Assembly (NCBI GenBank): GCA_020249465.1
Contig: JADCFP010000020.1
Coordinates: 1 to 47,942 of the forward strand
Direction: 5' to 3'
DNA: 47,942 nt
Origin: Roseomonas sp.
GTDB lineage: Bacteria; Pseudomonadota; Alphaproteobacteria; Acetobacterales; Acetobacteraceae
The notes beneath the pieces were generated by a model. It was given only the letters and a program-made list of their open reading frames with translations, was not told the origin of the DNA and made no database searches. Below are positions 25,199-33,241 of the stretch, piece by piece. The number at the start of each line of letters is the position of its first letter. Positions within the stretch are counted from its first letter, which is position 1. Both the position numbers and the translations under genes were made by a program.

Positions 25199-26701
25199 CT
25201 ATCCCCTTGCGCCTGTCAGGCCTTGAATACGTATGATGCCATCAGGCACCGGTTGCAGCCCTTGTATCGCGGCGCCCACACCATGCAAGACGCGCGAATG
25301 CCACAAATAGATATAAGGCCGATCGGTCAGATAAATCCGCGCTGCCGCTTCATAGGCCGCGGCACGCGCTGCCGGATCAACACTCTGCCGCGCCTTATTC
25401 AGCAGCGTATCAAGAGCCGGGTTGCAATAGCGCCCACCATTCAACGCTTGGCCGCAGGCGTTGAAATTGTAAAGGTTCTGGTCAAGATCAACGCGCCCTG
25501 ACCATTGGATGATCAGCGCTTCAAACTCGCCGGCCGTCCATTGGCGCAGCAGCGTTGCGGTTTCGATCACCTGCAATTCAATATCTATCCCGGCTTCGCG
25601 CGCCATGGCCTGGATCACTTCGGATGCTTGCAGGTAATCGGTGGTGTTCGGAACGGATAACTTCATCCGCACGCGATCATGCCCGGCTTCACGCAGTAGC
25701 GCACGCGCCCGCACCACATCTCGCGGCGGAATCGGCTGGCTATTGGCATAAAAGGCATGGCCCGGCGGGACGGATTGATTGCCCGGAATCCAAAGCCCCT
25801 CAAACGCAACATTCACCAGCGCTTGCCTGTCAATGGCGCGTTCCAAGGCCTCGCGCACCCGCGCATCCCGCCCGAGCGGCGTATTCGCCGCCGGCCCATG
25901 CGCAACATTGATCGCGAGATAAAAAGACGCCAGCGATGGCGCTTCCACCAACCTTGTGCGCCGATCTGCGCGAATATCCGCCACATCGGATGGGCTGATG
26001 CGTTCCACCACATCCAAGGCGCCAGCGCGCAAATTCGCCATGCGGATCGTGGCATCGGTGATCGGGCGATAGGTCACACGCTGCGCATGAATGGCGGCTG
26101 CATTCCAGTATTCATTGAAGCGCTCAAGTTCGATCCTGTCCTGCGCCACGCGGCGCGTGAGGCGGAAGGGGCCAGCACAGGCAGGTTCGCGCTGAAAATC
26201 GGCGCCCAATACCTGCGCCTGCCGCGGTGAAACCAGCATCCCCGCTCGATCCGTCAACGCCGCCAACAAGGGGGCGAAGGGCTCTGACAGCCGAATGGTC
26301 ACCTCCAGCGGCCCGGTCGCGGCCACTTCGCGCACCGGCCCAAGCTCTGCCTTGCGCGTGGACGCCGCAGTTTCAATATGCCGGCGCAGCCCAATCGCCG
26401 CTGCCTCACCATCCAGGGCCGCACCATCATGAAAGCGCACACCGGGCCTGAGGGCCAGCACCAGCGCGCGACCCTGATCCTCCCAGCGCCAGGCAGTCGC
26501 CAGCTGCGGCACGATATTCAGCTTTTCATCAATATCCACCAGCTTGTCGCACATGGCGGCAAAGACCTGCCGCGCGGCCACGCTGCGCGACAGCGTCGGG
26601 TCCAGAACATCGGGGTCTGAGGCGATGCCAATGCGCAAATGCTGTGCGCTGGCGGGCAGGGAAAGCAGCCCCATCAGGGTCAGGGCGAAAAGGCGGATCA
26701 T
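25199..26701 (-). CDS. Family 5 extracellular solute-binding protein (oligopeptide/nickel type)
   Basis: This 500-aa periplasmic receptor is of the SBP_bac_5 (DppA/OppA/NikA) family. A Sec signal peptide (MIRLFALTLMGLLSLPASAQ) precedes HLRIGIASDPDVLDPTLSRS, the typical mature start. LATAWRWEDQGRALVLALRPGVRFHDGA, VREALERAIDRQALVNVAFEG and a C-terminal YLWHSRVLHGV follow the family order. These receptors normally feed an ABC importer of two permeases and two ATPases. None of those genes is adjacent, so it is an orphan receptor or works with a distant importer. It is first in an operon with a QOR and a D-aminoacylase-like enzyme, compatible with an N-acyl amino acid or small peptide ligand. Confidence 0.92.
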   Translation of the reverse strand: MIRLFALTLMGLLSLPASAQHLRIGIASDPDVLDPTLSRSVAARQVFAAMCDKLVDIDEKLNIVPQLATAWRWEDQGRALVLALRPGVRFHDGAALDGEAAAIGLRRHIETAASTRKAELGPVREVAATGPLEVTIRLSEPFAPLLAALTDRAGMLVSPRQAQVLGADFQREPACAGPFRLTRRVAQDRIELERFNEYWNAAAIHAQRVTYRPITDATIRMANLRAGALDVVERISPSDVADIRADRRTRLVEAPSLASFYLAINVAHGPAANTPLGRDARVREALERAIDRQALVNVAFEGLWIPGNQSVPPGHAFYANSQPIPPRDVVRARALLREAGHDRVRMKLSVPNTTDYLQASEVIQAMAREAGIDIELQVIETATLLRQWTAGEFEALIIQWSGRVDLDQNLYNFNACGQALNGGRYCNPALDTLLNKARQSVDPAARAAAYEAAARIYLTDRPYIYLWHSRVLHGVGAAIQGLQPVPDGIIRIQGLTGARG

Positions 26702-26760
26702 GGCGCTTGCTCCGGCATTATGCGCCCTATCTCACCGCCTTCGGCGGCTTGGCGCAATGG

Positions 26761-27240
26761 TCAGCGCGGCAGGTTCGGATTCCACCGCCACATGGTGAAA
26801 TTCAGTAACCCCGCAAAGCTGACCCAGGCCAGATAGGGCACCATCAACAGCGCGGCGCGCACATCAATCGGCCAGAAGACGACGATGCAGGCCAGGATGG
26901 AAATCCACAGCAGGCAAAGCTCGGCAAAGGCCAAATCCATCCGCCGCATGCCAAAGAAAATGCCGGACCAGGCGGCATTCAGCACCAATTGCAGCGCGAA
27001 AAGCCCAAGCGCCACCGCGCCGCCGGCGAAGCCCACAGCTTCCCATATCAACCAGCCGGCAATCGCGATCATCAGGAACAGCACCGCCCAGGCCGGGGCG
27101 AAAAGCCAATTGGGCGGACACCAGCTTGGCTTTCTCAGCGCGTCATACCAGGGGCCCGGGGTGAAGACGGCACCCGACATGGCCGCCGCGAAGCTTGCGC
27201 CCAAAAAGCCCAGAAAACCGTAAATCGAGGACCATTCCAT
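26761..27240 (-). CDS. tspO: TspO/MBR-family membrane protein
   Basis: This 159-aa protein with five hydrophobic helices belongs to the tryptophan-rich sensory protein/mitochondrial benzodiazepine receptor family. The hallmark loop reads WYDALRKPSWCPPNWLFAPAW, with LNAAWSGIFFGMRRMDLAF in helix 3 and VPYLAWVSFAGLLNFTMW in helix 5. TspO binds porphyrins and affects tetrapyrrole-linked regulation in alphaproteobacteria, often in phototrophs. It stands alone: 59 bp downstream of the upstream-oriented solute-binding gene start, and divergent from the GMC gene across 76 bp. The family call is very strong; a specific role here is not evident. Confidence 0.95.
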   Translation of the reverse strand: MEWSSIYGFLGFLGASFAAAMSGAVFTPGPWYDALRKPSWCPPNWLFAPAWAVLFLMIAIAGWLIWEAVGFAGGAVALGLFALQLVLNAAWSGIFFGMRRMDLAFAELCLLWISILACIVVFWPIDVRAALLMVPYLAWVSFAGLLNFTMWRWNPNLPR

Positions 27241-27316
27241 GCCCCCTTATAGACCAAGATTGCGGCTTGCCGAGGGGTAATGGCATGCTGTCGCCAGAAA
27301 CAGGGGGGCAGCCGCC

Positions 27317-28927
27317 ATGGCGCAGCACGAATCGGATTATATCATTCTGGGTGGGGGCTCGGCCGGCTGCGTGCTGGCGACGCGGCTTTCGGAAAACCCG
27401 GGCACGAGTGTCACGCTGCTGGAAGCCGGCCCCTGGGATCGCAACCCCTGGATCCATATCCCGATGGGCTTTGCGCGGCTTTATGTGACGAAGAAATTCG
27501 ATTGGAATTACCAGACCGAAGCAGAAGGGGAGCTTGGCGGGCGCAGCGTTTATTGGCCGCGCGGGCGCGTAATTGGTGGCTCCGGCAGCGTCAATGGCCT
27601 GGTGTTTCTGCGCGGCAGCCCGCGCGATTATGATCGCTGGTCGCAATCCGGCGCGCGCGGCTGGTCCTATGAAGACTGTCTGCCCTATTTCAAGCGGCTA
27701 GAGAGCTTCGCAGGGCCTGAAAGTGAATATCGCGGTAAGGATGGCCCCATGCAGATTGCTGAGGTGCCGGAACCCTCGCCTGGTTGCCGCGCCTTTGTGG
27801 AAGCCTGTGTCAAGCTTGGTTTCACGCGCAATCGCGACAATAATGGTGATTGGTATGAAGGCGTTGCGCCCAATCAATTGAATGTGCATCGCGGGCGGCG
27901 CTGGAGCCCGGCTGTGGCTTATCTACGTCCCGCCTTGAAGCGGCCCAATCTGCGCGTGGAAACCGAACGCCTGGGCCAGCGCATCCTGATCGAAAATGGC
28001 CGCGCCGTCGGCGTAGTGGTGCGCGGCCCTGCCGGTGAGGAAACCTATCGCGCGCGGCGGGAAGTGATCCTGTCTTCAGGCGCCATCGAAAGCCCAAAAA
28101 TGCTGATGCTGTCAGGGATTGGCGATGCCAATGCCCTTCAGGAAATGGGCATTCAGGTGCAGGTGAATGCGCCGGAAGTGGGCAAGAATTTGCAGGATCA
28201 CTTCATGGTGCGCTTCGCCTATCGCACCAAGCCATGCGGCACGCTGAATGAAATCATGGCTAATCCCATCCGCGCCGCCGGGCTTGGCTTGGAATGGGCG
28301 CTGCGCCGCAAGGGCCAGATGGCCGTGGGCGCTTCGGAAGCGAGCCTTTTTGCGCGTGTGCTGCCGGGGTCTGAAGAGCCCGAAGTGCAGTTCCAATTCG
28401 TCAATTTCAGCCTGGGCGGCAATCAGGGCACTTCGGCGAATTCACTCGCAAAGCATCCCGGCTTCACCTTCAATTTCTGCGTCTGCCGGCCCGATAGCCG
28501 CGGTGATTTGACGCTGCGCTCACCCAATGTCGCGGACAAGCCCGTGATCCGCGCGAATTACCTGACCGCGCCATCCGATATTCGCATCATGCTGGAATCC
28601 GCCAAGCTCGGCCGCCGCATTGCCGCAACCGAGCCCTTCGCCGGGCTGATCGAAAGTGAACAATACCCCGGCCCCAGCACGGATTCAGAAGATGAAATGC
28701 TGGATTATATCCGTGGCAATGGAACGACAGTGTATCACCCCTGCGGCACCAATCGCATGGGCACCGACCAGCGTTCCGTGGTGGATGAGGAATTGCGCGT
28801 GCACGGCGTGCAGGGCTTGCGCGTGGTGGATGCTTCGGTCTTTCCCTTGGTGCCATCTTCCAACATTCACCCGGCAGTACTGATGCTGGCGGAACGCGCA
28901 TCAGACCTTATTCGCCGGGCGGCGTGA
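27317..28927 (+). CDS. GMC-family FAD oxidoreductase (choline dehydrogenase-like)
   Basis: This 536-aa GMC oxidoreductase is paralogous to the one at 19030-20670. FAD binding is seen in YIILGGGSAGCVLATRL and LLEAGPWDRNPW; signature 1 in GRVIGGSGSVNGLVFLRG; signature 2 in SSGAIESPKMLMLSGIG; the C-terminal active-site region in YHPCGTNRMG and DASVFPLVPSSNIHPAV. The His of YHPCG is the probable catalytic base. The purine-rich AGGGGGG upstream gives an adequate ribosome site. Its stop is 11 bp before the Bug receptor gene, so an imported alcohol or its oxidation product may be the Bug ligand; that is context only. Confidence 0.94.
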   Translation: MAQHESDYIILGGGSAGCVLATRLSENPGTSVTLLEAGPWDRNPWIHIPMGFARLYVTKKFDWNYQTEAEGELGGRSVYWPRGRVIGGSGSVNGLVFLRGSPRDYDRWSQSGARGWSYEDCLPYFKRLESFAGPESEYRGKDGPMQIAEVPEPSPGCRAFVEACVKLGFTRNRDNNGDWYEGVAPNQLNVHRGRRWSPAVAYLRPALKRPNLRVETERLGQRILIENGRAVGVVVRGPAGEETYRARREVILSSGAIESPKMLMLSGIGDANALQEMGIQVQVNAPEVGKNLQDHFMVRFAYRTKPCGTLNEIMANPIRAAGLGLEWALRRKGQMAVGASEASLFARVLPGSEEPEVQFQFVNFSLGGNQGTSANSLAKHPGFTFNFCVCRPDSRGDLTLRSPNVADKPVIRANYLTAPSDIRIMLESAKLGRRIAATEPFAGLIESEQYPGPSTDSEDEMLDYIRGNGTTVYHPCGTNRMGTDQRSVVDEELRVHGVQGLRVVDASVFPLVPSSNIHPAVLMLAERASDLIRRAA

Positions 28928-28938
28928 AAGGGAGCATG

Positions 28939-29919
28939 ATGACGCACTTTAATCCTGGTCGCCGTACGGCGCTTGCGGCGCTGCTGGCGACACCCTTTCT
29001 TGCCATCAACGCCCAGGCGCAGGGTAGCGATTGGCCCAATCGCCCCGTACGCGTGGTGGTACCCTGGCCCCCAGGCGGTGGTGCCGATACCACGGCGCGC
29101 ATGATTTTCCCGAAGCTTGCGCAAAAGCTTGGCCAGCCCTTCGTGATTGAAAACCGCCCCGGCGCTTCCGGCAGCATCGGTGCCGCGGAAGTCGCGCGCG
29201 CCGCGCCTGATGGCTATACGCTGCTGCATGATGCAACACCGCTTGCGATCAATCCCTTCCTGATCCGTGTTTCCTTCGATGCGCTGGCCGATTTGAAGGC
29301 GGTCTTCCTTCCCATGCAGGTGCCGATGCTGCTGGTGATGAACCCGAACCAGCCACCGAAATCCTTGGATGAGGTGATCGCACTCGCCAAGGCGCGGCCT
29401 GGCTCGCTCGATTGGGCGTCATCGGGCAATGGGTCGGCGCAGCATCTGGCGCTCGAGTTATTCACGCGTGCGGTGGGCATTACGGTGAACCACGTGCCCT
29501 ATCGCGGCGGCGGCCCGGCCCTGACTGATGTGGTGGCCGGTCAGGTCGGTTATTTCTTTAGCAATTCGAATGTGTCTCTGCCCTTCGTGCAAGGCGGGCG
29601 CGTGCGCGCCGTGGCGCATACCGGGCGCGGGCGCATTGCTGCCTTCCCGGACCTGCCCGCCATTGGCAATACGCTTGCGGGTTATGAGGCTTATGAATGG
29701 AACTGCATCCTGGCCCCCGCCCGCACGCCTGCTGCCATCATTGAAAAACTGAATGCAGCCCTGAACGAGGTAGCTCAGGACCCGGAAGTGGTCGCGCGCT
29801 ACGCCCAGCTTGCCATGGTGGTGCAACCCAATTCCGCAGCCCAAGCTGAAGCGTTTTTGCGGGGCGAGACTGAAAAATGGGGCCGCGTGATCCGGGAGGC
29901 GAATATCAAGCTGGAATAG
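28939..29919 (+). CDS. Bug-family tripartite tricarboxylate transporter receptor
   Basis: This 326-aa periplasmic receptor is of the Bug (TctC, Bordetella uptake gene) family. The N-terminal PGRRTALAALLATPFLAINAQAQG is a signal peptide with an Arg pair. The mature part opens WPNRPVRVVVPWPPGGGADTTAR, followed by VIENRPGASGSIGAAEVARA, PDGYTLL and NHVPYRGGGPALTDVVAGQV, all canonical. The start could be the ATG at 28936 or 28939; 28939 leaves better spacing (4 nt) from GGAG. No TctA/TctB permease genes are near, as is usual for the large Bug paralogue sets. It is probably co-transcribed with the GMC dehydrogenase. Confidence 0.93.
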   Translation: MTHFNPGRRTALAALLATPFLAINAQAQGSDWPNRPVRVVVPWPPGGGADTTARMIFPKLAQKLGQPFVIENRPGASGSIGAAEVARAAPDGYTLLHDATPLAINPFLIRVSFDALADLKAVFLPMQVPMLLVMNPNQPPKSLDEVIALAKARPGSLDWASSGNGSAQHLALELFTRAVGITVNHVPYRGGGPALTDVVAGQVGYFFSNSNVSLPFVQGGRVRAVAHTGRGRIAAFPDLPAIGNTLAGYEAYEWNCILAPARTPAAIIEKLNAALNEVAQDPEVVARYAQLAMVVQPNSAAQAEAFLRGETEKWGRVIREANIKLE

Positions 29920-29925
29920 CGCTGC

Positions 29926-31128
29926 TTATCCAGCCAGAAATTTCTCTGCCGCGCTGGCAAGCACCTGACAGCCCAGCGCCAAATCCTCATCCTTCGTGTC
30001 TTCCGCCCAATGATGGCTGATGCCGCCAATGGAAGGCACGAAGATCATTGAAGCCGGCATGCGCCGCGCGATATATTGCGCATCATGTCCCGCGCCTGAT
30101 GGCATTTGCTGCCAAAGCGCTGGCGCATGCGCCTCTGCCGCCTGTTCCAAAGCCTTTATCATGGCGGGGTCGCAAATCGCAGGCGTCGCGCGGCTCATTT
30201 GCGTGAGCGTCGCGGGGCATTTATCGCGACGATTGCTTTCCTGCACCAAGGCGCGCAGCCCGGCTTCCATGCGTTCCAGCACGGGCACGGAGACATCACG
30301 GAACTGAAACAACACATCCGCGTTGCCGGGAATGATGGAAGGCGCGCCGGGGTCAAGGCTGATGCGCCCGGTGGTCCAGGTGCTGCGCGGGCCACAAATG
30401 CGCGGGAATTCCTGATCAATCGCGGCCAGCAACCGAACAGCCGCAAGCCCGGCATCTTTGCGTTCCGCCATGGTGGTACCGCCGGCATGGTCCTGCTGGC
30501 CCTGGAATTGAATACGCCATTGCCAGATAGCAACAATGCCAGTCACCACACCCACGCGCAGCCCGGCACTTTCTAACTGCGTGCCTTGTTCGATATGCAT
30601 TTCATAGAAACCCTTATGCCGCCCGGGTTCCAATTGCAGGCGCGCCTTGCCGGCAAGCCCCGCTGCTGCCAGCGCATCACGCAAGGGCGTGCCATCATTG
30701 CGGCTGCGGCTGCGATCAATCTCGGCTTCCGTCAAATCGCCAATGATGGAACGGCTGCCCAGAAAGCCACCTTCGAAATGCCCTTCCTCGTCAGCAAAAG
30801 CCGCGACATCCACGGGCAGCCCTGCGCGCGCCAGAGCAACACCGGCCATGACACCCAGCGCGCCATCCAGCCAGCCCGCGTAATTCTGGCTTTCAATATG
30901 GCTGCCCACCAGCAAATGCGGCCCGGCTCCCTTGTGTCGGCCATAGACATTGCCAATGCCGTCAATGCTGGCTTCCAAACCGCATTCCCTTAGCCTTTCC
31001 ACCAGCCAATGGCGGCTTTCCATATCCTGCGGTGAGAAGGTCGGGCGATGCACGCCGGTTTTATACGCGCCGATTTTGCGCAGCTCATGAAGATCGGCAA
31101 GGAAACGCTCGGCATTGATCTGCACCAT
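29926..31128 (-). CDS. M20-family Zn hydrolase, N-carbamoyl-L-amino-acid/allantoate amidohydrolase type
   Basis: This 400-aa binuclear metallohydrolase of the HyuC/AllC branch of peptidase family M20 cleaves carbamoyl or ureido groups. Metal and substrate motifs are LVGSHIESQNYAGWLDGALGV, FADEEGHFEGGFLGSR, YEMHIEQGTQLE, QDHAGGTTM, a CxAGHDA-like SGAGHDAQYIA, and GGISHHWAEDT. An SHIES replaces the common SHIDS. The start at 31128 follows AAGG by about 8 nt; the 15 codons upstream in frame include a lysine-rich stretch and are unlikely. It is monocistronic in appearance, convergent with the Bug gene (6-bp gap) and divergent from a small unknown gene. Confidence 0.92.
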   Translation of the reverse strand: MVQINAERFLADLHELRKIGAYKTGVHRPTFSPQDMESRHWLVERLRECGLEASIDGIGNVYGRHKGAGPHLLVGSHIESQNYAGWLDGALGVMAGVALARAGLPVDVAAFADEEGHFEGGFLGSRSIIGDLTEAEIDRSRSRNDGTPLRDALAAAGLAGKARLQLEPGRHKGFYEMHIEQGTQLESAGLRVGVVTGIVAIWQWRIQFQGQQDHAGGTTMAERKDAGLAAVRLLAAIDQEFPRICGPRSTWTTGRISLDPGAPSIIPGNADVLFQFRDVSVPVLERMEAGLRALVQESNRRDKCPATLTQMSRATPAICDPAMIKALEQAAEAHAPALWQQMPSGAGHDAQYIARRMPASMIFVPSIGGISHHWAEDTKDEDLALGCQVLASAAEKFLAG

Positions 31129-31288
31129 GGCGGGAACCTTTGGTTGAGGAATTTTACCTTTGATTAATACCAAGAAATTCTTAGCAAGAAAATCGCTCAG
31201 AAACCACTCCTGTTAACTGTTCAACAACCAGGGATGGGCTTTTCTTAAGCGCGTCACAACAAGCGTGATTCTGAGGAGCGAAAAATCC
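31129..31288. promoter_or_regulatory. AT-rich divergent promoter region
   Basis: This 160-bp gap separates the minus-strand M20 hydrolase from a plus-strand small gene. Its first half (about 31140-31200) is clearly richer in A and T than the surrounding DNA, with TTGATTAATACC and AAATTCTTAGC stretches. That is what a pair of divergent promoters would look like here. I cannot assign -35/-10 boxes with confidence. An imperfect inverted repeat, TGTTAAC-TG-TTCAACA, lies near 31213-31228. Confidence 0.35.
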
Positions 31289-31504
31289 ATGCAAACCAAC
31301 CGTCGCGTTGAAATAGCCGAAGCCGCTTTCACCTGCGTTGCCCTGCTGGAAACCAGCGCCGGCGCTGAACTCCATATGCGTGACGGGCAAGGCAGGCTGC
31401 TCCGCCTGCCATTGCGGGATGCCGACCATGGCAGCCATTTGGCGATGTTGGCTGCCTTCAGCGGCCCGGCCCTTGGGCGTCGGCAGCGTGGCCGGCACCA
31501 CTGA
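31289..31504 (+). CDS. Small hypothetical protein, 71 aa
   Basis: I do not recognise this protein. The frame from the ATG at 31289 is preceded by GAGGAG at a spacing of about 10 nt. It has codon use similar to its neighbours and ends 7 bp before the convergent SDR stop. The product begins polar (MQTNRRVEIAEAAF), has a hydrophobic CVALLE stretch and a middle part LHMRDGQGRLLRLPLRD. It ends in a very basic, His- and Arg-rich tail. There is no signal peptide or membrane helix. A 106-codon frame on the opposite strand overlaps it but has no ribosome site and less protein-like composition. Confidence 0.5.
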   Translation: MQTNRRVEIAEAAFTCVALLETSAGAELHMRDGQGRLLRLPLRDADHGSHLAMLAAFSGPALGRRQRGRHH

Positions 31505-31511
31505 AAAGGCC

Positions 31512-32276
31512 CTACAGGGTCAGCCCACCATCCACCACAATGGTCTGTCCGGTCACCATGGCTGCACCGGCCAGCAGAAATACCATCACTTCCGCCAGAT
31601 CCGCCGTGGTGCAGCGGCGCTTGAGCAGCGCCTTTTCAATGCTGCCGCGGCGCTGTTCTTCGGTCCATTCAATCATCCAGGTGGAATCAACCGCACCAGG
31701 CGCCACCGCATTGACGCGCACTTCCGGCGCCAGCCCGCGCGCGAGGTTTTTCGTGAGGCTCACAACCCCCGCCTTGGTCGCCCCATAAGCCATGGAAGAC
31801 CCGGCATGATTAAGCCCGGCGATGGATGCCACATTCACCACTGCGCCACCGGCAGCACGCAAGGCCGGTGCCGCTGCCTTGGTGCAGCGAAACACGCCAA
31901 GCAGATTTACCTGCAACACCGTGTCCCATAATTCTTCCGTCAGCCGGTCAAATTCATTCGGCGCAATCGTGGTTTTCGTCCCCGGCGTGCCGGCATTATT
32001 CACCAAATAATCCAAACGGCTGAGATCAGCGACCGCCTGTTCAACCATGCGTTTGCAATCCGCCGCATCGCCCACATTGCCGGGTGCGGCTATCACATCC
32101 CGCCCCAGGCCGCGGAGCCGCGCCACTTCAGCCGCACCACGCTCATCCCCCGCCAAATGGTTGATGGCGACCTTGCAGCCATTGGCCGCGAGCATTTCGA
32201 CGGTCGCGAGGCCAATGCCGGAAGCACCCCCCGTCACCAGCGCGGTCTTGCCTTTCAGATCATAGCTTGCGGTCAT
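31512..32276 (-). CDS. Short-chain dehydrogenase/reductase (SDR)
   Basis: This 254-aa classical SDR has the nucleotide-binding TGGASGIG (15-22), NNAG in LVNNAGTPG, catalytic Ser in VVNVASIAGLNH, the YxxxK pair in SMAYGATKAG and the C-terminal GQTIVVDGGLTL. A basic or neutral residue pattern after strand 2 (NHLAGDERGA) gives no firm NAD/NADP preference. It overlaps the hydroxyacyl-CoA dehydrogenase stop by 4 bp and is the last gene of a three-gene operon with that enzyme and a TPP enzyme. Activity is probably oxidoreduction of a hydroxy/oxo intermediate in the same pathway. Confidence 0.93.
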   Translation of the reverse strand: MTASYDLKGKTALVTGGASGIGLATVEMLAANGCKVAINHLAGDERGAAEVARLRGLGRDVIAAPGNVGDAADCKRMVEQAVADLSRLDYLVNNAGTPGTKTTIAPNEFDRLTEELWDTVLQVNLLGVFRCTKAAAPALRAAGGAVVNVASIAGLNHAGSSMAYGATKAGVVSLTKNLARGLAPEVRVNAVAPGAVDSTWMIEWTEEQRRGSIEKALLKRRCTTADLAEVMVFLLAGAAMVTGQTIVVDGGLTL

Positions 32277-33241
32277 TGGTCACGCTCCATTCCTGCCAGG
32301 GTTCCAATTTCGCGCAACGCCTTGCGCAGCGCGAGTAGGCGACGGTCCCGGTCTTCAAATAATGACGCGGGATCCTTACCGCCCCAATCATAAAAACCAG
32401 CGCCAGACATCACACCGGTCTTGCCTTCGGTGATCAGCTTGTCCAGTGCTTCGCTACGCCCGCGCACCGGCGGCGGATCATACATGCGGTTCTTGAGCGC
32501 CAATTGCATCATCGGCAAGCCAGTGAAATCTGCCTTGGCAAGCACCCCCAAAATCGGCAGGCGAAGCGCGATGCCATGAATGATTGAGGCATCAATTTCC
32601 GCCGCATCTGCCACCCCCTCATCCAGCAGTTTCTGCACTTCAAGCCCAATCGCGGATTGGATGCGATTGGCGATATAGCCGGGGATGAATTTGCGCATCA
32701 CAATCGGCTTCTTGCCCATATCGGCGCAAAGCTTGCGTACCATTTCCACCGCTGCCGGATCGGTTTCCGGCCCTGCCACAATATCCACCAAATCCACGAG
32801 ATAGGGCGGCGTATACCAATGCGCGATCAGCGTCTTTTTCTGCCGCGCCGCTGGCATCAACGGAAAGATATCCAGATAGGATGTATTGGACGCGATGATC
32901 GCCTCGGCCGGCGCCAACCGATCCAATTCCGCGTAAAGCTTGCGTTTCACATCAGGGTTTTCCACCACTGCTTCCACAATCAGCTCCGCGCCATTCACGC
33001 ATTCGGTCAAATCCTCATGCCGCGTGAGGGCCTGCGCCAAATGGGCCGAGGTCCAGCCCGCCGGCGCCTCACCCGCTTCGGCCAATGTCGCCAAAGCCTT
33101 TTCCATCAACCCTTGCGCGCGGCGCAGGGTTTCGGGGTTATTGTCGGTCAGGCGTACCTGATGCCCGCCAAGCGCAAACACCAACGCCAAAGCATGGCCC
33201 ATGGTACCAGCGCCAAGAACGGCTACGCGTGTCATTCTCAT
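32273..33241 (-). CDS. 3-hydroxyacyl-CoA dehydrogenase family protein
   Basis: This 322-aa NAD-dependent dehydrogenase has a Rossmann start VAVLGAGTMGHALALVFALGG, with Asp in VRLTDN suited to NAD. AELIVEAVVENPDVK, the substrate-binding SNTSYLDI and the catalytic His in IAHWYTPPYLVD follow. The C-terminal helical domain starts at FIPGYIANRIQSA and ends with GVMSGAGFYDWGG. Usual family members have HFFNP at the catalytic His; HWYTP is the variant seen in L-carnitine/lambda-crystallin-like and related branches. The substrate may therefore be a free hydroxy acid rather than a CoA ester. ATGA overlaps join it to both neighbours. Confidence 0.92.
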   Translation of the reverse strand: MRMTRVAVLGAGTMGHALALVFALGGHQVRLTDNNPETLRRAQGLMEKALATLAEAGEAPAGWTSAHLAQALTRHEDLTECVNGAELIVEAVVENPDVKRKLYAELDRLAPAEAIIASNTSYLDIFPLMPAARQKKTLIAHWYTPPYLVDLVDIVAGPETDPAAVEMVRKLCADMGKKPIVMRKFIPGYIANRIQSAIGLEVQKLLDEGVADAAEIDASIIHGIALRLPILGVLAKADFTGLPMMQLALKNRMYDPPPVRGRSEALDKLITEGKTGVMSGAGFYDWGGKDPASLFEDRDRRLLALRKALREIGTLAGMERDQ

